Shown: positions 1 through 8,207 of the stretch, piece by piece
Layout: each line of letters starts with the position of its first letter
Position numbering within the stretch: the stretch's first letter is position 1
DNA from: Lentzea albidocapillata subsp. violacea
GTDB taxonomy: Bacteria > Actinomycetota > Actinomycetes > Mycobacteriales > Pseudonocardiaceae
Reading direction: 5' to 3'
NCBI RefSeq assembly: GCF_900100275.1
Contig: NZ_FNET01000003.1
Span: forward strand, 491,486-555,485
Length of the DNA: 64,000 nt
Made by a program: the position numbers and the translations under genes
The notes under the pieces: generated by a model
What the model saw: only the letters and a program-made list of their open reading frames with translations
The model's database searches: none
What the model was told of the DNA's origin: nothing

Positions 1-2
1 GC

Positions 3-1610
3 ATCATCCCTGTGCTCGCGCTGTTGTCGCTGCTGCTCGTCCCCGTGGACGCGGCCGCCGCTCCCAACGGCAACTACTACCTGCAAAGCGCCGTGACCGG
101 CCAGAACGCCGCCGTCTCCGGCTCGTCCGTGGTCCAGCACCGCCCCAAGGGCAACGAGGACCGCCAGCAGTTCTCCTGGAACGGCAGCACTTTGGCAGAG
201 GGCGGTCTGTGCCTCGGCCGATCCGGTGACGCTGCCCAGATGGTCAGTTGCTCCAGCGCCGAGGCCAAGTGGGTCGGCCTCCTCGACGACCAGGACAGAT
301 ACCGCTTCAAGGACCCCGGCGCCGACCGCTACCTGATCGCGTCCGGCACCGACCAGATCCGCGTCGGCACCGGCAACGACAGGTGGTTCCTCACCCCGGT
401 CAACCCGGTCCGCGTCCAGCCCCCGGCCGATCCACGCCTGGACGAGATGACGTTCCTGACCTCCCACAACGCCTACGCGAACGGCGTCGACGGCGGCTTC
501 ATGTTCGCCAACATCGCCCCGAACCAGTCCCGCGGCATCGTGCAGCAGCTCAACGACGGCGTCCGCGGCTTCATGCTCGACATCCACCAGACCCCCGACG
601 GCGCGATCCTCTGCCACAACAGCTGCACGGCCGTCAGCAGGCCAGTGGCGTTGAACGTCGACATCCAGCGCATCGTCGACTTCCTCAAGGCCCGCCCCAC
701 CGAGATCGTCACGGTGTTCCTCGAGGACTACGTCTCCGCCGACGTCCTGCGCAACGAACTCGCCCGCGTCCAGGGCCTGGGCGACGTCCTGTTCCGCGCC
801 GAGGGCGTCCGGGAGAACGGCTGGCCGACGTTGTCGCAGATGAGGGCCTCCGGCAAGCGTTTGCTCATCTTCACCGACCACAGCCGCGACGGCCGCGAGA
901 ACTCCGGCGTCCTCTACCAGAGGGACTGGACCGTCGAGAACTACTGGTCGATGGGCTCCGGAACCGGCACCTCAGACTGGTCCTGCTACTCCCGCTGGGG
1001 CGAGAAGCCACTCACCGCAACCGAAACCGGCTTCCGCCCGCTGTTCGTGATGAACCACTTCCGCGACGTCCCGATGCAGGGCACCGTCGCCACCGACAAC
1101 TCCAAGCTCGTCAACAGGGCCCAGCGCTTCTGCGAACCCGCCGCCCGCAAGACCCCGAACTACCTGGCCGTCGACTTCTACCACCTCAACACGCCGTCAC
1201 TCCCGGCAGAACGCCACCCGTCCGGCGCCGGATCCGTCGCGCTGTCGGCCACCCCGACCCTCTGCCTGGACAACGACAAGGGCGGCACCGCCAACGGCAA
1301 CCCAGTCCAGATCTGGGGCTGCAACAACACCTACGCGCAGAAGTGGCGCGTCGTCGCCGACGGCACCATCGCCATCGCCGGCAAGTGTCTCGACGTCGAC
1401 AACGGCGGCACCACCAACGGCACGAGCGTTCAGCTGTGGGAGTGCAACGGCACGGGCGCGCAGCAGTGGCGCGTGCGGTCGGACGGCTCCGCGCAGAACC
1501 CGCAGTCGGGGCTGTGCCTGGACAACCCCGGTGCGTCGACCACTCCCGGTACGCGCCTGAACATCTGGAGTTGCAACGGTTCCGCGGCCCAGGCCTGGAA
1601 GTTCCGCTAG
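3..1610 (+). CDS. Secreted PI-PLC-like phosphodiesterase with C-terminal ricin-type lectin domain (5' end outside window)
   Basis: The reading frame is open to the left edge (in-frame codons before the GTG at 12 encode Ile-Ile-Pro), and the first visible residues are a hydrophobic signal-peptide core ending in an Ala-rich cleavage region, so the true start probably lies outside the window. An N-terminal ~100-residue segment is followed by a PI-PLC X-type region with the two expected active-site histidines in TSHNAY and LCHNSC and the metal/substrate segment FMLDIHQTPDG. The C-terminal ~120 residues are a ricin B-type beta-trefoil with three QxW-type repeats (QKW, QQW, QAW) and repeated LCLDN motifs. 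Inferred role: extracellular cleavage of phosphoinositol-type substrates with carbohydrate binding. It reads away from the left edge and is not obviously part of the defence island that follows. Confidence 0.85.
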   Translation: MIPVLALLSLLLVPVDAAAAPNGNYYLQSAVTGQNAAVSGSSVVQHRPKGNEDRQQFSWNGSTLAEGGLCLGRSGDAAQMVSCSSAEAKWVGLLDDQDRYRFKDPGADRYLIASGTDQIRVGTGNDRWFLTPVNPVRVQPPADPRLDEMTFLTSHNAYANGVDGGFMFANIAPNQSRGIVQQLNDGVRGFMLDIHQTPDGAILCHNSCTAVSRPVALNVDIQRIVDFLKARPTEIVTVFLEDYVSADVLRNELARVQGLGDVLFRAEGVRENGWPTLSQMRASGKRLLIFTDHSRDGRENSGVLYQRDWTVENYWSMGSGTGTSDWSCYSRWGEKPLTATETGFRPLFVMNHFRDVPMQGTVATDNSKLVNRAQRFCEPAARKTPNYLAVDFYHLNTPSLPAERHPSGAGSVALSATPTLCLDNDKGGTANGNPVQIWGCNNTYAQKWRVVADGTIAIAGKCLDVDNGGTTNGTSVQLWECNGTGAQQWRVRSDGSAQNPQSGLCLDNPGASTTPGTRLNIWSCNGSAAQAWKFR

Positions 1611-1696
1611 ACCTTGAGGTGTGCAACTCGATCCCTCCGACTTCGTTTGGGGTTACTCTCAATTCCAAACGGAGTCAGAGGGGGCTTGGGCGCGAA

Positions 1697-2692
1697 ATGG
1701 TGAAAGCGGAGAAACGCTTCTCCTCGCTGGACGTCTGCGCAGGAGCCGGGGGGCTTGCGCTGGGGTTGGAGCAGGCCGGGTTCGACCCGGTGCTGTTGAT
1801 CGACAACCGGGACGTTGCCTGCGAAACGCTCCGTGTGAACCGTCCGCACTGGCACGTGCTCGAGATGGACCTGATGGAGTTCGTGCCGGATGACTATCCG
1901 CAGGTCTATGACGTGGATCTGCTGTCAGCAGGCCTGCCCAGGGTGCAGGCGTCGGCAACGGCCACCCGCAGGCACGGCAGCGAGGCCGAACTCGAACTGC
2001 TCAAAGCGACGATCATGCTCGTTCCCGGGGTGCAGCCACGTGCCCTGGTGGTGGAGAACGTTCCCGACCTCGCGGTCAAACCCGGGTATGAGTCCATCAG
2101 GGACTTTGTGGCGGAAGAACTCGGGCATCTCGGTTATCGCCATCGCTGGTTCGTTCTGAACGCTGCCGACCACGGCGTGGCGCAGAGTCGCGAACAGGGA
2201 ATCCTCGTGGCGTTCAAAGGCGACGCGATGGATTTCTTCGAAGAGCCCGCTCCGTCGTTGGAGCCGTTTGTGACCGTCGGCGATGCGTTGCGCGAGTCGA
2301 TGAGCGCCCGTGGATGGCAGCAGGCGGAGGAATGGGCGAAGCAGGCCGACAAGCTGGCGCCGACCTTGGTGGGAGGGTCGTGGAAGCGCGGTGGACCAGA
2401 CCTCGGGCCGACGGGTTCGAAGAGGGCTTGGGCGAAGATGGGCGTGGACGGCGGAACCCTGGCCGACGACGTACCTGGACCTGACTTCGATTGGAACCCC
2501 GGGGCGGGGAGGGCCGGCATGGTCAAGCTCACCGTCGAACAAGCCGCCACTTTGCAGGGATTCCCGGCGCAATGGCAGATCGCCGGCAGGAAAACGGTCA
2601 GGTACCGACAGATCGGACACGCATCGCCGCCACCGGTGGGGCAAGCGCTGGGACAGTCGATTCGGGCAGCTCTGGCACGAAGCAGTGCCTGA
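1697..2692 (+). CDS. Cytosine-5 DNA methyltransferase homologue lacking the catalytic cysteine
   Basis: 331 residues with the C5-methyltransferase fold: motif I DVCAGAGGLALG (12-23) for AdoMet, motif VI ENV (120-122), a degenerate motif VIII (QSREQ) and motif X (QIGHASPPPVGQALG, where Asn is usual in place of His). The catalytic motif IV, normally PCQ, reads PRV: residue 82 is Arg (codon AGG at 1940-1942). Methyl transfer to C5 needs that Cys, so this protein is predicted to be inactive alone. It lies 37 bp upstream of an intact methyltransferase on the same strand, so a regulatory or target-recognition subunit of a pair is plausible. I recall actinobacterial relatives with a similar PRV-type motif, which would argue against a random mutation, but this is unverified. 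Start ATG 1697 or GTG 1700 cannot be separated. Confidence 0.8.
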   Translation: MVKAEKRFSSLDVCAGAGGLALGLEQAGFDPVLLIDNRDVACETLRVNRPHWHVLEMDLMEFVPDDYPQVYDVDLLSAGLPRVQASATATRRHGSEAELELLKATIMLVPGVQPRALVVENVPDLAVKPGYESIRDFVAEELGHLGYRHRWFVLNAADHGVAQSREQGILVAFKGDAMDFFEEPAPSLEPFVTVGDALRESMSARGWQQAEEWAKQADKLAPTLVGGSWKRGGPDLGPTGSKRAWAKMGVDGGTLADDVPGPDFDWNPGAGRAGMVKLTVEQAATLQGFPAQWQIAGRKTVRYRQIGHASPPPVGQALGQSIRAALARSSA

Positions 2693-2729
2693 TTCCGGTC
2701 GCAGCCGCTGCGCGATAAACTCCGACCCC

Positions 2730-3830
2730 ATGAACTCTGTGCGGCCATCGCTGTTCTCGTCTGCGCAGATGGTCGACCTGTTCGCCGGCCCCGGCGGACT
2801 CGATGTCGCCGCGCACTGGCTCGGCCTGAAGGTCGCGGGCGTCGAGTGGGACCGAGACGCCTGCACGACTCGGAACGCGGCTCATCTCGTCACGGAGTTC
2901 GCGGACGTCCGTGAGTTCGCACCGACGAGCTTTCCCGACGCGACTGTGCTCACCGGCGGACCGCCGTGCCAGACCTACACGGTCGCGGGTGGCGGTGCCG
3001 GGAGGCGCGCCTTGGACCAGGTGCTTGAGTTCCTGCAGCGCATGGTCAACGGCGAGGACGTCATGGACAAGCTGGCCAACATGCACGGTGATGCGGATCC
3101 GCGTACGGGGCTGGTGCTCGAACCATTGCGCTGGGTGCTGGCCGCCCACCGCGGCGGAAAGCCTTACGAGGCCATCGTGTTGGAGCAGGTGCCTGCCGTC
3201 CTTCCGGTGTGGGAGGAGTACGAGAAGGCGTTGCGCAACCTCGGGTACGACGTGGACACCGGCATCCTGCACACCGAGGAGTTCGGCGTTCCGCAGACCC
3301 GGCGGCGGGCGATCCTCATCGCTCGCCTGAACGGCGAAGCCAAGCTGCCGACTCCCACGCACCGTCGCTATCGCAAGGGCAAGTCGAAGGACGAGGGTGA
3401 CCAGAAGCTCTTGCCCTGGGTGTCCATGGCGGAAGCACTGAGCAGGAAAGACAAGTTCGTCGTCGTCTCCAACTACGGCACCGGCGGTGTGCCCGAGGCG
3501 CGAGGCAGAAGACGGTCCGACGAACCGTCCGCGACTGTCACGGGCAAGATCGACCGGAACAAGCTGTACCCCGACGACACTCTCACGGCAACGCCGACGA
3601 GGTTCGAGAAGGACGAGTACGGCAGGCTGCAGACCTTCCCCAAGAACTACCCCTGGTCGGGAAGGCACATCCCGCAGCAAGTGGGCAACGCCATCCCGCC
3701 CAGGCTCGCGACTCACATCCTCGCTGCCGCACTCGGACTGAAGTTCGAAGCCGACGACCTCGATCGTGCTGTTCGGTCGAACTGGGATCCTTACCCGGCC
3801 AAGCCTCTGGTGCCCACGACCAAGGCCTGA
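2730..3830 (+). CDS. Cytosine-5 DNA methyltransferase, catalytic motif intact
   Basis: 366 residues. Motif I is DLFAGPGG (16-23), catalytic motif IV GGPPCQTYTVAGG carries Cys80, motif VIII is QTRRR (189-193) and motif X is QQVGNAIPPRLA near the C terminus. Motif VI is EQV (152-154) rather than ENV, a conservative variant. The gap between motif IV and motif VI is longer than usual, and the segment between VIII and X would be the target-recognition region. It is presumably the active partner of the Cys-less homologue just upstream. Together they would mark host DNA for the helicase-rich system that follows, in the way DrmMII does in class 2 DISARM. No restriction endonuclease of recognisable type is adjacent. 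It ends 16 bp from the convergent operon on the other strand. Confidence 0.9.
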   Translation: MNSVRPSLFSSAQMVDLFAGPGGLDVAAHWLGLKVAGVEWDRDACTTRNAAHLVTEFADVREFAPTSFPDATVLTGGPPCQTYTVAGGGAGRRALDQVLEFLQRMVNGEDVMDKLANMHGDADPRTGLVLEPLRWVLAAHRGGKPYEAIVLEQVPAVLPVWEEYEKALRNLGYDVDTGILHTEEFGVPQTRRRAILIARLNGEAKLPTPTHRRYRKGKSKDEGDQKLLPWVSMAEALSRKDKFVVVSNYGTGGVPEARGRRRSDEPSATVTGKIDRNKLYPDDTLTATPTRFEKDEYGRLQTFPKNYPWSGRHIPQQVGNAIPPRLATHILAAALGLKFEADDLDRAVRSNWDPYPAKPLVPTTKA

Positions 3831-3846
3831 CTGACGTCCCACAAGG

Positions 3847-4731
3847 TCACTCTTCCTCGTCTGTGGAGGAGTGCTTGCCGCGCTTGCGAAGCGGTGCTTC
3901 TTCCAGCAACTGGGTGAACAGCGGCAGCAACGCGCTGATGGCACGCTCGCTGACTTTGCCGTCGTCCGGAGCTTCGGGAAGTCGGTCCCACGGCACGGGA
4001 GGCATGCTTGCTGACTCGTCCACCCAGTCCTGTACGGCGTCGTGGTCCGGTGCCTCGTCCGGAGCGAAGACGTCGTACAACAGCGTGCTGCCGGCGGCGT
4101 TCACCGCAGATGACAGGGCATTCACGCGGACGCCCAGGTCCGGAGTGTTCGCGTTCCGCAGCTCCTCCAGCAGGCGGAGGATGGTGTGCGCGGTCGGGCG
4201 GTGATCGATCACGTCGAGCCGCATGGTGGTGTTGAGAACGTCCTGGAAGCCGCAGGCGAACTCGGCCGGTCGGTAGTCGTAGCCGTCGCGGAACAGTTCG
4301 GCGGCCCACCACAGCCGGGAGAAGGCCTGCGTGTAGTGCGGTCCGCTGAATCGGGCGGCAGGCACGATCTCACCGCCTTTGTGTCGCCACACGACGTAGT
4401 CCGGTGCCGTGATCATCGCCAGGAAGTTCCACCGACGACTGTCAGCGGCCTCGGTGCGCGTCATGCGCAGCGTCGCGTGTAGACGAGGAGCGAGCCAAGC
4501 GTCCGCACGGGACGGTCGGCCGGTGAACCTGTTCATCGCCTCGTCAAGCAGCTCGCGCACCGGCTCGACGTTCCATCGCGCTTCTGCCGGTTCGGGCTGC
4601 ACCGCGGCTTTGCGGAGCGCGACCAGCGGTGGGCTTTCCTGTCCTGTCTGCATTCCTCTTGTGAGGAACTTGGCGATCGCGGCGTCGGGGAGAAGCCCGA
4701 TCGTGTTCACCGCGGTGTCCGGACTGTTCAC
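3847..4731 (-). CDS. Conserved hypothetical protein of the defence island (possibly DUF6339-like)
   Basis: 294 residues, last gene of a three-gene reverse operon. GTG 4731 was chosen because it overlaps the stop of the gene upstream as GTGA, the same coupling used by the other pair. The protein is soluble and mostly helical in appearance, with a Trp/Tyr-rich central block around WNFLAMITAPDYVVWR, RFSGPHYTQAFSRLWWAAELFRDG-type sequence and an acidic Lys/Glu tail. From memory it resembles the actinobacterial DUF6339 family, which turns up beside DNA methyltransferase genes; I could not check this. No catalytic motif is visible. Its strict co-translation with an HTH-GHKL ATPase suggests a subunit of the same complex. 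Confidence 0.7.
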   Translation of the reverse strand: MNSPDTAVNTIGLLPDAAIAKFLTRGMQTGQESPPLVALRKAAVQPEPAEARWNVEPVRELLDEAMNRFTGRPSRADAWLAPRLHATLRMTRTEAADSRRWNFLAMITAPDYVVWRHKGGEIVPAARFSGPHYTQAFSRLWWAAELFRDGYDYRPAEFACGFQDVLNTTMRLDVIDHRPTAHTILRLLEELRNANTPDLGVRVNALSSAVNAAGSTLLYDVFAPDEAPDHDAVQDWVDESASMPPVPWDRLPEAPDDGKVSERAISALLPLFTQLLEEAPLRKRGKHSSTDEEE

Positions 4732-5708
4732 TGACTCCCGCCCCTCGCGACGCTGTTCACCGACCGTGTTGCCACGGCCAGCTTCTTGGTCATCTGACTG
4801 CGTCTGCCTGCGGCGTACTGCACGCTCGTCTGCAACTCGGACCAACCGAAACCCTTGGTGCGACGCTCGTTGATGTCGAACAGCGCGTCGGTGAGCTGCC
4901 GTCCCGGCAGGACGTCGGGCAGCATCATCTGCAGGACCGGTTCGCGCCAGCCGCCCGGCATCTGGGGTGTGCCGTCCTCATCCAGGTCCAGATCGCTGAT
5001 CGCCGTGTGGAACATCGCCGTCCAGGCATCCTGAGCGATCTGACTCGACGTCATCTCGCGGAGCAGCTTCTCCTCTGCACTGCCTCCCTTGCCGTGCAAG
5101 ACCTCGACCAGACCTTCGACGGCGCTGGTGTTCAGGTACACGGTCGGAATCTCACCGGTGGTCTCCACGATCCACGGTGCCTCCTTGAAGGGCCGCAACC
5201 ACTCCAGGTCGCCTTCCCGGAAGTCGATCTCGACGATCTCGATCTCGCGCTGGCGCACCGGCGTCGTCACCTTCAGGTCGACGAACCAGTCCCGTTCAGC
5301 GGTACCGATGACGCGGCCCGGCAGGTTGTCGAGCGTGGCCGCCACGGTCAAGCTGAGCGATGCGCGATTGAGATGGTTGTTGCGCACCAACTCGATCCGC
5401 CCCTGCCAGCTGCCGTCCTGTACACGCGTCAGACGGCCACTCGTCCTGGCGTTCGTGGCCTTCTCGGTGAGTACCGCGAGGCAGACCGCGTCAGTCCACG
5501 GACCGTCGGCGAGCTCCTGTTCGGGCAGTGCAGCCCTGATGTGCAGTACGGCGACATCCCACTTGTCGCGGCCGGTCTGGTGCAACGCGACCGTCTGCTC
5601 GGCTTTCGACACGTGCGTGTACGGCAGTGGCGAGCCGTCCACCGTCACGGCGGTCACCTCGAAGCTCACGTCACCGAACAGCGTCGGGTACGGAAACGCC
5701 GCCTTCAC
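4728..5708 (-). CDS. Hypothetical protein, middle gene of the HTH-GHKL operon
   Basis: 326 residues, not recognised. GTG 5708 overlaps the TGA of the upstream ATPase gene by four bases (GTGA), and its own TGA overlaps the next GTG, so all three genes should be made in fixed ratio. The N-terminal half looks like a beta-rich domain (alternating hydrophobic strands such as DVAVLHIRAALP and GRIELVRNNHLN). The middle contains an acidic stretch (REIEIVEIDFREGDLEWL) and the C-terminal half is helical. No transmembrane segment, signal peptide or nuclease motif was seen. A structural or adaptor subunit acting with the GHKL ATPase is the simplest reading, by inference from context only. Confidence 0.7.
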   Translation of the reverse strand: MKAAFPYPTLFGDVSFEVTAVTVDGSPLPYTHVSKAEQTVALHQTGRDKWDVAVLHIRAALPEQELADGPWTDAVCLAVLTEKATNARTSGRLTRVQDGSWQGRIELVRNNHLNRASLSLTVAATLDNLPGRVIGTAERDWFVDLKVTTPVRQREIEIVEIDFREGDLEWLRPFKEAPWIVETTGEIPTVYLNTSAVEGLVEVLHGKGGSAEEKLLREMTSSQIAQDAWTAMFHTAISDLDLDEDGTPQMPGGWREPVLQMMLPDVLPGRQLTDALFDINERRTKGFGWSELQTSVQYAAGRRSQMTKKLAVATRSVNSVARGGSQ

Positions 5709-7804
5709 CTGGCACCTCCCCGTGCCTTCTGGACGTCGACGAGCAGACGGGACAGCTTGCCGCGTACGGGATGGCTGGCCGGGTCGGTGACGCCGGCGAA
5801 CGAAGCCGAGCGCGTACCGGCGGGGATCACCAGATTGCCGTTCTCGACCTGACAGTTGTCGGCTGCGGTGAGCAGACTCCACTCGACGGCCGGTCTGCCG
5901 CCGGATCGCACGTCGAACTTCGCCACCGGCGTCAGCAACCAGGAGTCCTCCGCTTCCGGCAGCTTCAGGTCGACATCGACGTGCCAGGCTCCGGTGTCGT
6001 CGAGACGGGCGTTGATGCTGCGGACCGTCGGCACGCCCTGGGCACGCCGCGTGCCGGTGGACACACCACCCGAGTTCAGGCGCAGCAGTTCCTGCAACAC
6101 CGCCGGGCCGCCGCGAGTGACGGTTTCCCGACGCCCCACCAGTTCTCGGACCGCCCGGTCGATCTCCTCCTTGAAGTCGTCGATGCGACTCAACGCACCG
6201 CGGCGGTACAGGGACGTGAGCTCTTCCGTGCGGTCCCACTTGTTGTGCTCGGGAGGTTCGGACGCCCGGAGGAAGTCCTCGGCGAGCTGGACGTCGTCAC
6301 CGTCGTTCTCGGTCGCGTGGCCGGCGAGCAGCACCGCCTGGAACGAGTCGGTGCCCAGCGGAAGCTCGCGCGGGCGACGCTCCATGATTGTCATCCGGTT
6401 GCCCCGCATGCACACGACACGGTTCTTCCGCTCTTCATCGTCGGTCGCCGTCAGCAACAGGACCGCGCGGTGTTCGGTGCCTTTGCCCTCGACGCGCGGC
6501 GCGTTCAGCAGCGGCGTCACGAACAGCGGCACGTCGGTCTGCGCGACCTGGTCGCCGGACGTCCGTTCGGGGACTGTGTCGTTGTCCAGGTATGCCTTCA
6601 GCGCCCGGCTGAGCGCCGGATGCCTGCTGTAGGGGTCGACCCGCTGTTCGGGCACCAGGACCTGGCCGTTGCGCATCGTCGTGACCCGCGCGTCGAGCAA
6701 CGCGCCTGCGCGTTGTCCGCCGACCATGGCCGCCCAGAAGCCGTCGGCGAGCGAACGGACGAGCTTCTCGTGCATGTCCTGCAGGGACGCCGCGTCACCG
6801 GAGGCGTCGTACGCGCCGACGATCAGGAACGACGTACCGGCGTCGGAATGGGGACGTTCCAAGTGCAGATCGCGAACGGTCTCCTCGTCGGCCCACCAGG
6901 ACCTCGACACCTTGGGATGCTCCAGGGAGGTGTCGGGTTCTCCGAACCAGGCCGGGCCCGCGTACGCCTCGTCGTCCACCGTCCGCCACGGCAGGTCGAG
7001 CCTGCCGATGACCCGGCGCTCGGTGCGGCCCTCGTGCGGTTCGGAGAGCGTCGAGTTCATCATGACCAGACCGAACTTGCTGGTCGCCCAGAGCGTGACC
7101 TTGCCCAGTCCGTACGAGCCACCCGCGCGCCTGCTCGACTCCTTGTGACTGTCCAGCTGCCTGCGCACCACCGCGGCGAAGCGTCCGTCGCTGTACTCGG
7201 GGCCGGTCAGGCCGGCGGCGTTGTAGTCGTCGACCCGCAGCAGCAGAGTGGTCCTCGTACGGTCGAGCTCCTCCAGGGCCGCTTTCAGACTGCGCGAAAC
7301 CTTCTGGTTCTTGCCGGCGGCGGCGTCGTAGTGCTCGCGGAGTTCGTTCCACCGCAGAGTGTCGAGGAACTTGTCGAGATGCGGGCCACTGATCTCGTGC
7401 AACGTGTAGTGGACCTGCACGGGCCTGGTCAGGTCGTGACGTTCGTCCAGCGAGTTCTGGGTGGCCTCGCGGGCGAGCACGGACAGGTCCGCGTTGAAGG
7501 CGAAAGCGGCGGCGTTTCCGTACTCGCGTCCCCCGTCCGCGTGGGCAGGCCGGTGGTGCCAGGTGAGAGGGAGGTTGGTCGAGACGTCCGACGTGCGGTT
7601 GGTGACGGCTTCCGGATCGATGCCGAGGATCTCGGCGATCATCCGCTTGTGCTCGTCGCGCGGCTCCGCCCGTCCGACGATCCACGCGGACACCGCCGCG
7701 CGCGTGATTCCGAGGCGCTTGGCGAGCTCCGCCTGAGAGATCGTGGCTCGGCGGAGCTGCCGCCCGAGCCAGGGGCCGAACGCCTCGCCCTGCTCAACGC
7801 TCAT
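5705..7804 (-). CDS. HTH (XRE) - GHKL ATPase fusion protein
   Basis: 699 residues. Residues about 20-61 form a Cro/C1-type helix-turn-helix (SQAELAKRLGITRAAVSAW). A GHKL-type ATPase follows: N box REATQNSLDE with Glu113, Asn117 and Asp120, a VDDYNAAGL segment near 191-199 as the G1-like region, and the glycine-rich lid GGSYGLGK (228-235). The C-terminal ~350 residues are unassigned. ATG 7804 is preferred to an upstream GTG in the same frame because it begins directly before the HTH. It is first in a three-gene reverse operon and diverges from the large GHKL-helicase gene across a 403-bp control region with a perfect palindrome, so it may be both effector and autoregulator. Other possibilities are an HSP90/MutL-like clamp or a histidine-kinase-like sensor; no phospho-acceptor His box is evident. 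Confidence 0.8.
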   Translation of the reverse strand: MSVEQGEAFGPWLGRQLRRATISQAELAKRLGITRAAVSAWIVGRAEPRDEHKRMIAEILGIDPEAVTNRTSDVSTNLPLTWHHRPAHADGGREYGNAAAFAFNADLSVLAREATQNSLDERHDLTRPVQVHYTLHEISGPHLDKFLDTLRWNELREHYDAAAGKNQKVSRSLKAALEELDRTRTTLLLRVDDYNAAGLTGPEYSDGRFAAVVRRQLDSHKESSRRAGGSYGLGKVTLWATSKFGLVMMNSTLSEPHEGRTERRVIGRLDLPWRTVDDEAYAGPAWFGEPDTSLEHPKVSRSWWADEETVRDLHLERPHSDAGTSFLIVGAYDASGDAASLQDMHEKLVRSLADGFWAAMVGGQRAGALLDARVTTMRNGQVLVPEQRVDPYSRHPALSRALKAYLDNDTVPERTSGDQVAQTDVPLFVTPLLNAPRVEGKGTEHRAVLLLTATDDEERKNRVVCMRGNRMTIMERRPRELPLGTDSFQAVLLAGHATENDGDDVQLAEDFLRASEPPEHNKWDRTEELTSLYRRGALSRIDDFKEEIDRAVRELVGRRETVTRGGPAVLQELLRLNSGGVSTGTRRAQGVPTVRSINARLDDTGAWHVDVDLKLPEAEDSWLLTPVAKFDVRSGGRPAVEWSLLTAADNCQVENGNLVIPAGTRSASFAGVTDPASHPVRGKLSRLLVDVQKARGGAR

Positions 7805-7870
7805 CAGCCGTCGTTGCCTTCCGTCGTTGCTGGTACTGCCCCTATGTGAGGGGGCACCGCCCACTGTAGC

Positions 7871-7886
7871 AGTGTCAATTGACACT
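7871..7886. promoter_or_regulatory. Perfect palindromic operator, probable XRE-protein binding site
   Basis: AGTGTCAATTGACACT is a perfect 16-bp inverted repeat located 67-82 bp upstream of the HTH-GHKL start codon and inside the divergent promoter region. XRE-family repressors bind palindromes of this size. It contains the -35 hexamer TTGACA of the rightward promoter, so binding there would block expression of the helicase arm. That the binding protein is the adjacent HTH-GHKL product is inference. Confidence 0.65.
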
Positions 7887-7908
7887 CGCCCGGATGTCAA
7901 CTTATGCT
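7879..7908 (+). promoter_or_regulatory. Candidate promoter for the helicase arm
   Basis: TTGACA at 7879-7884 matches the -35 consensus exactly. An 18-bp spacer leads to TATGCT at 7903-7908 (4 of 6 with TATAAT). It points at the GHKL-helicase gene and would give a leader of about 290 nt. The -35 box is embedded in the 16-bp palindrome. Confidence 0.5.
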
Positions 7909-8207
7909 TAAGCCTGCCACCGGGTGATCCAGCCTATGGCCTGAGTGCGACCGTGCGCTCCTGACTCTCTACACGCACCGCGGGGCCGCCCGCGCACTGG
8001 AGGAGACCCGGCCAGCAAGCCGATCCAACTTAACGAGTAACGCTCCTGGTCTGACTCACGACGTTGAGTCGACTCGATTTTTCGTACCCGAACGGTGCAT
8101 CTGCACGCCCGGGAACGACTGTCGAGTCGCAGGTCGGGGCGGCTGATCTTCGCAGCACAGGGACGGCTGACCTTCGGGACAAGGCCGTGGCTACAGGGGG
8201 AGAAGCA

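Larger units (their letters stand above)
7805..8207. other. Divergent control region between the two arms of the defence island
   Basis: About 400 bp with no convincing gene. It holds a perfect 16-bp palindrome (7871-7886), a further TGTCAA half-site (7895-7900), a -35/-10 pair facing right, a 10-bp palindrome GAGTCGACTC (8066-8075) and two copies of GCTGAYCTTCG (8141-8151, 8166-8176). An open frame continues from 8064 into the helicase gene, but its residues look noncoding and there is a better start with a ribosome site at 8208, so it probably represents 5' leader. Confidence 0.6.

Noticed and set aside
248..1696. In-frame extension upstream of the Cys-less methyltransferase
   Set aside because: It overlaps the PI-PLC-like gene and reads as Arg/Pro-rich noncoding sequence; the conserved protein begins at 1697.
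5627..7849. Long open frame on the plus strand opposite the HTH-GHKL operon
   Set aside because: Composition is Arg/Gly/Val-rich with no family features; it is a GC-rich shadow of the three coupled genes on the other strand.
8066..8075. GAGTCGACTC palindrome as a second operator
   Set aside because: Ten bases of this composition are expected often in a 72% GC genome; no positional support.
8064..8207. Longer start for the giant GHKL-helicase
   Set aside because: The extra 48 residues look noncoding and GTG 8208 has a ribosome site.
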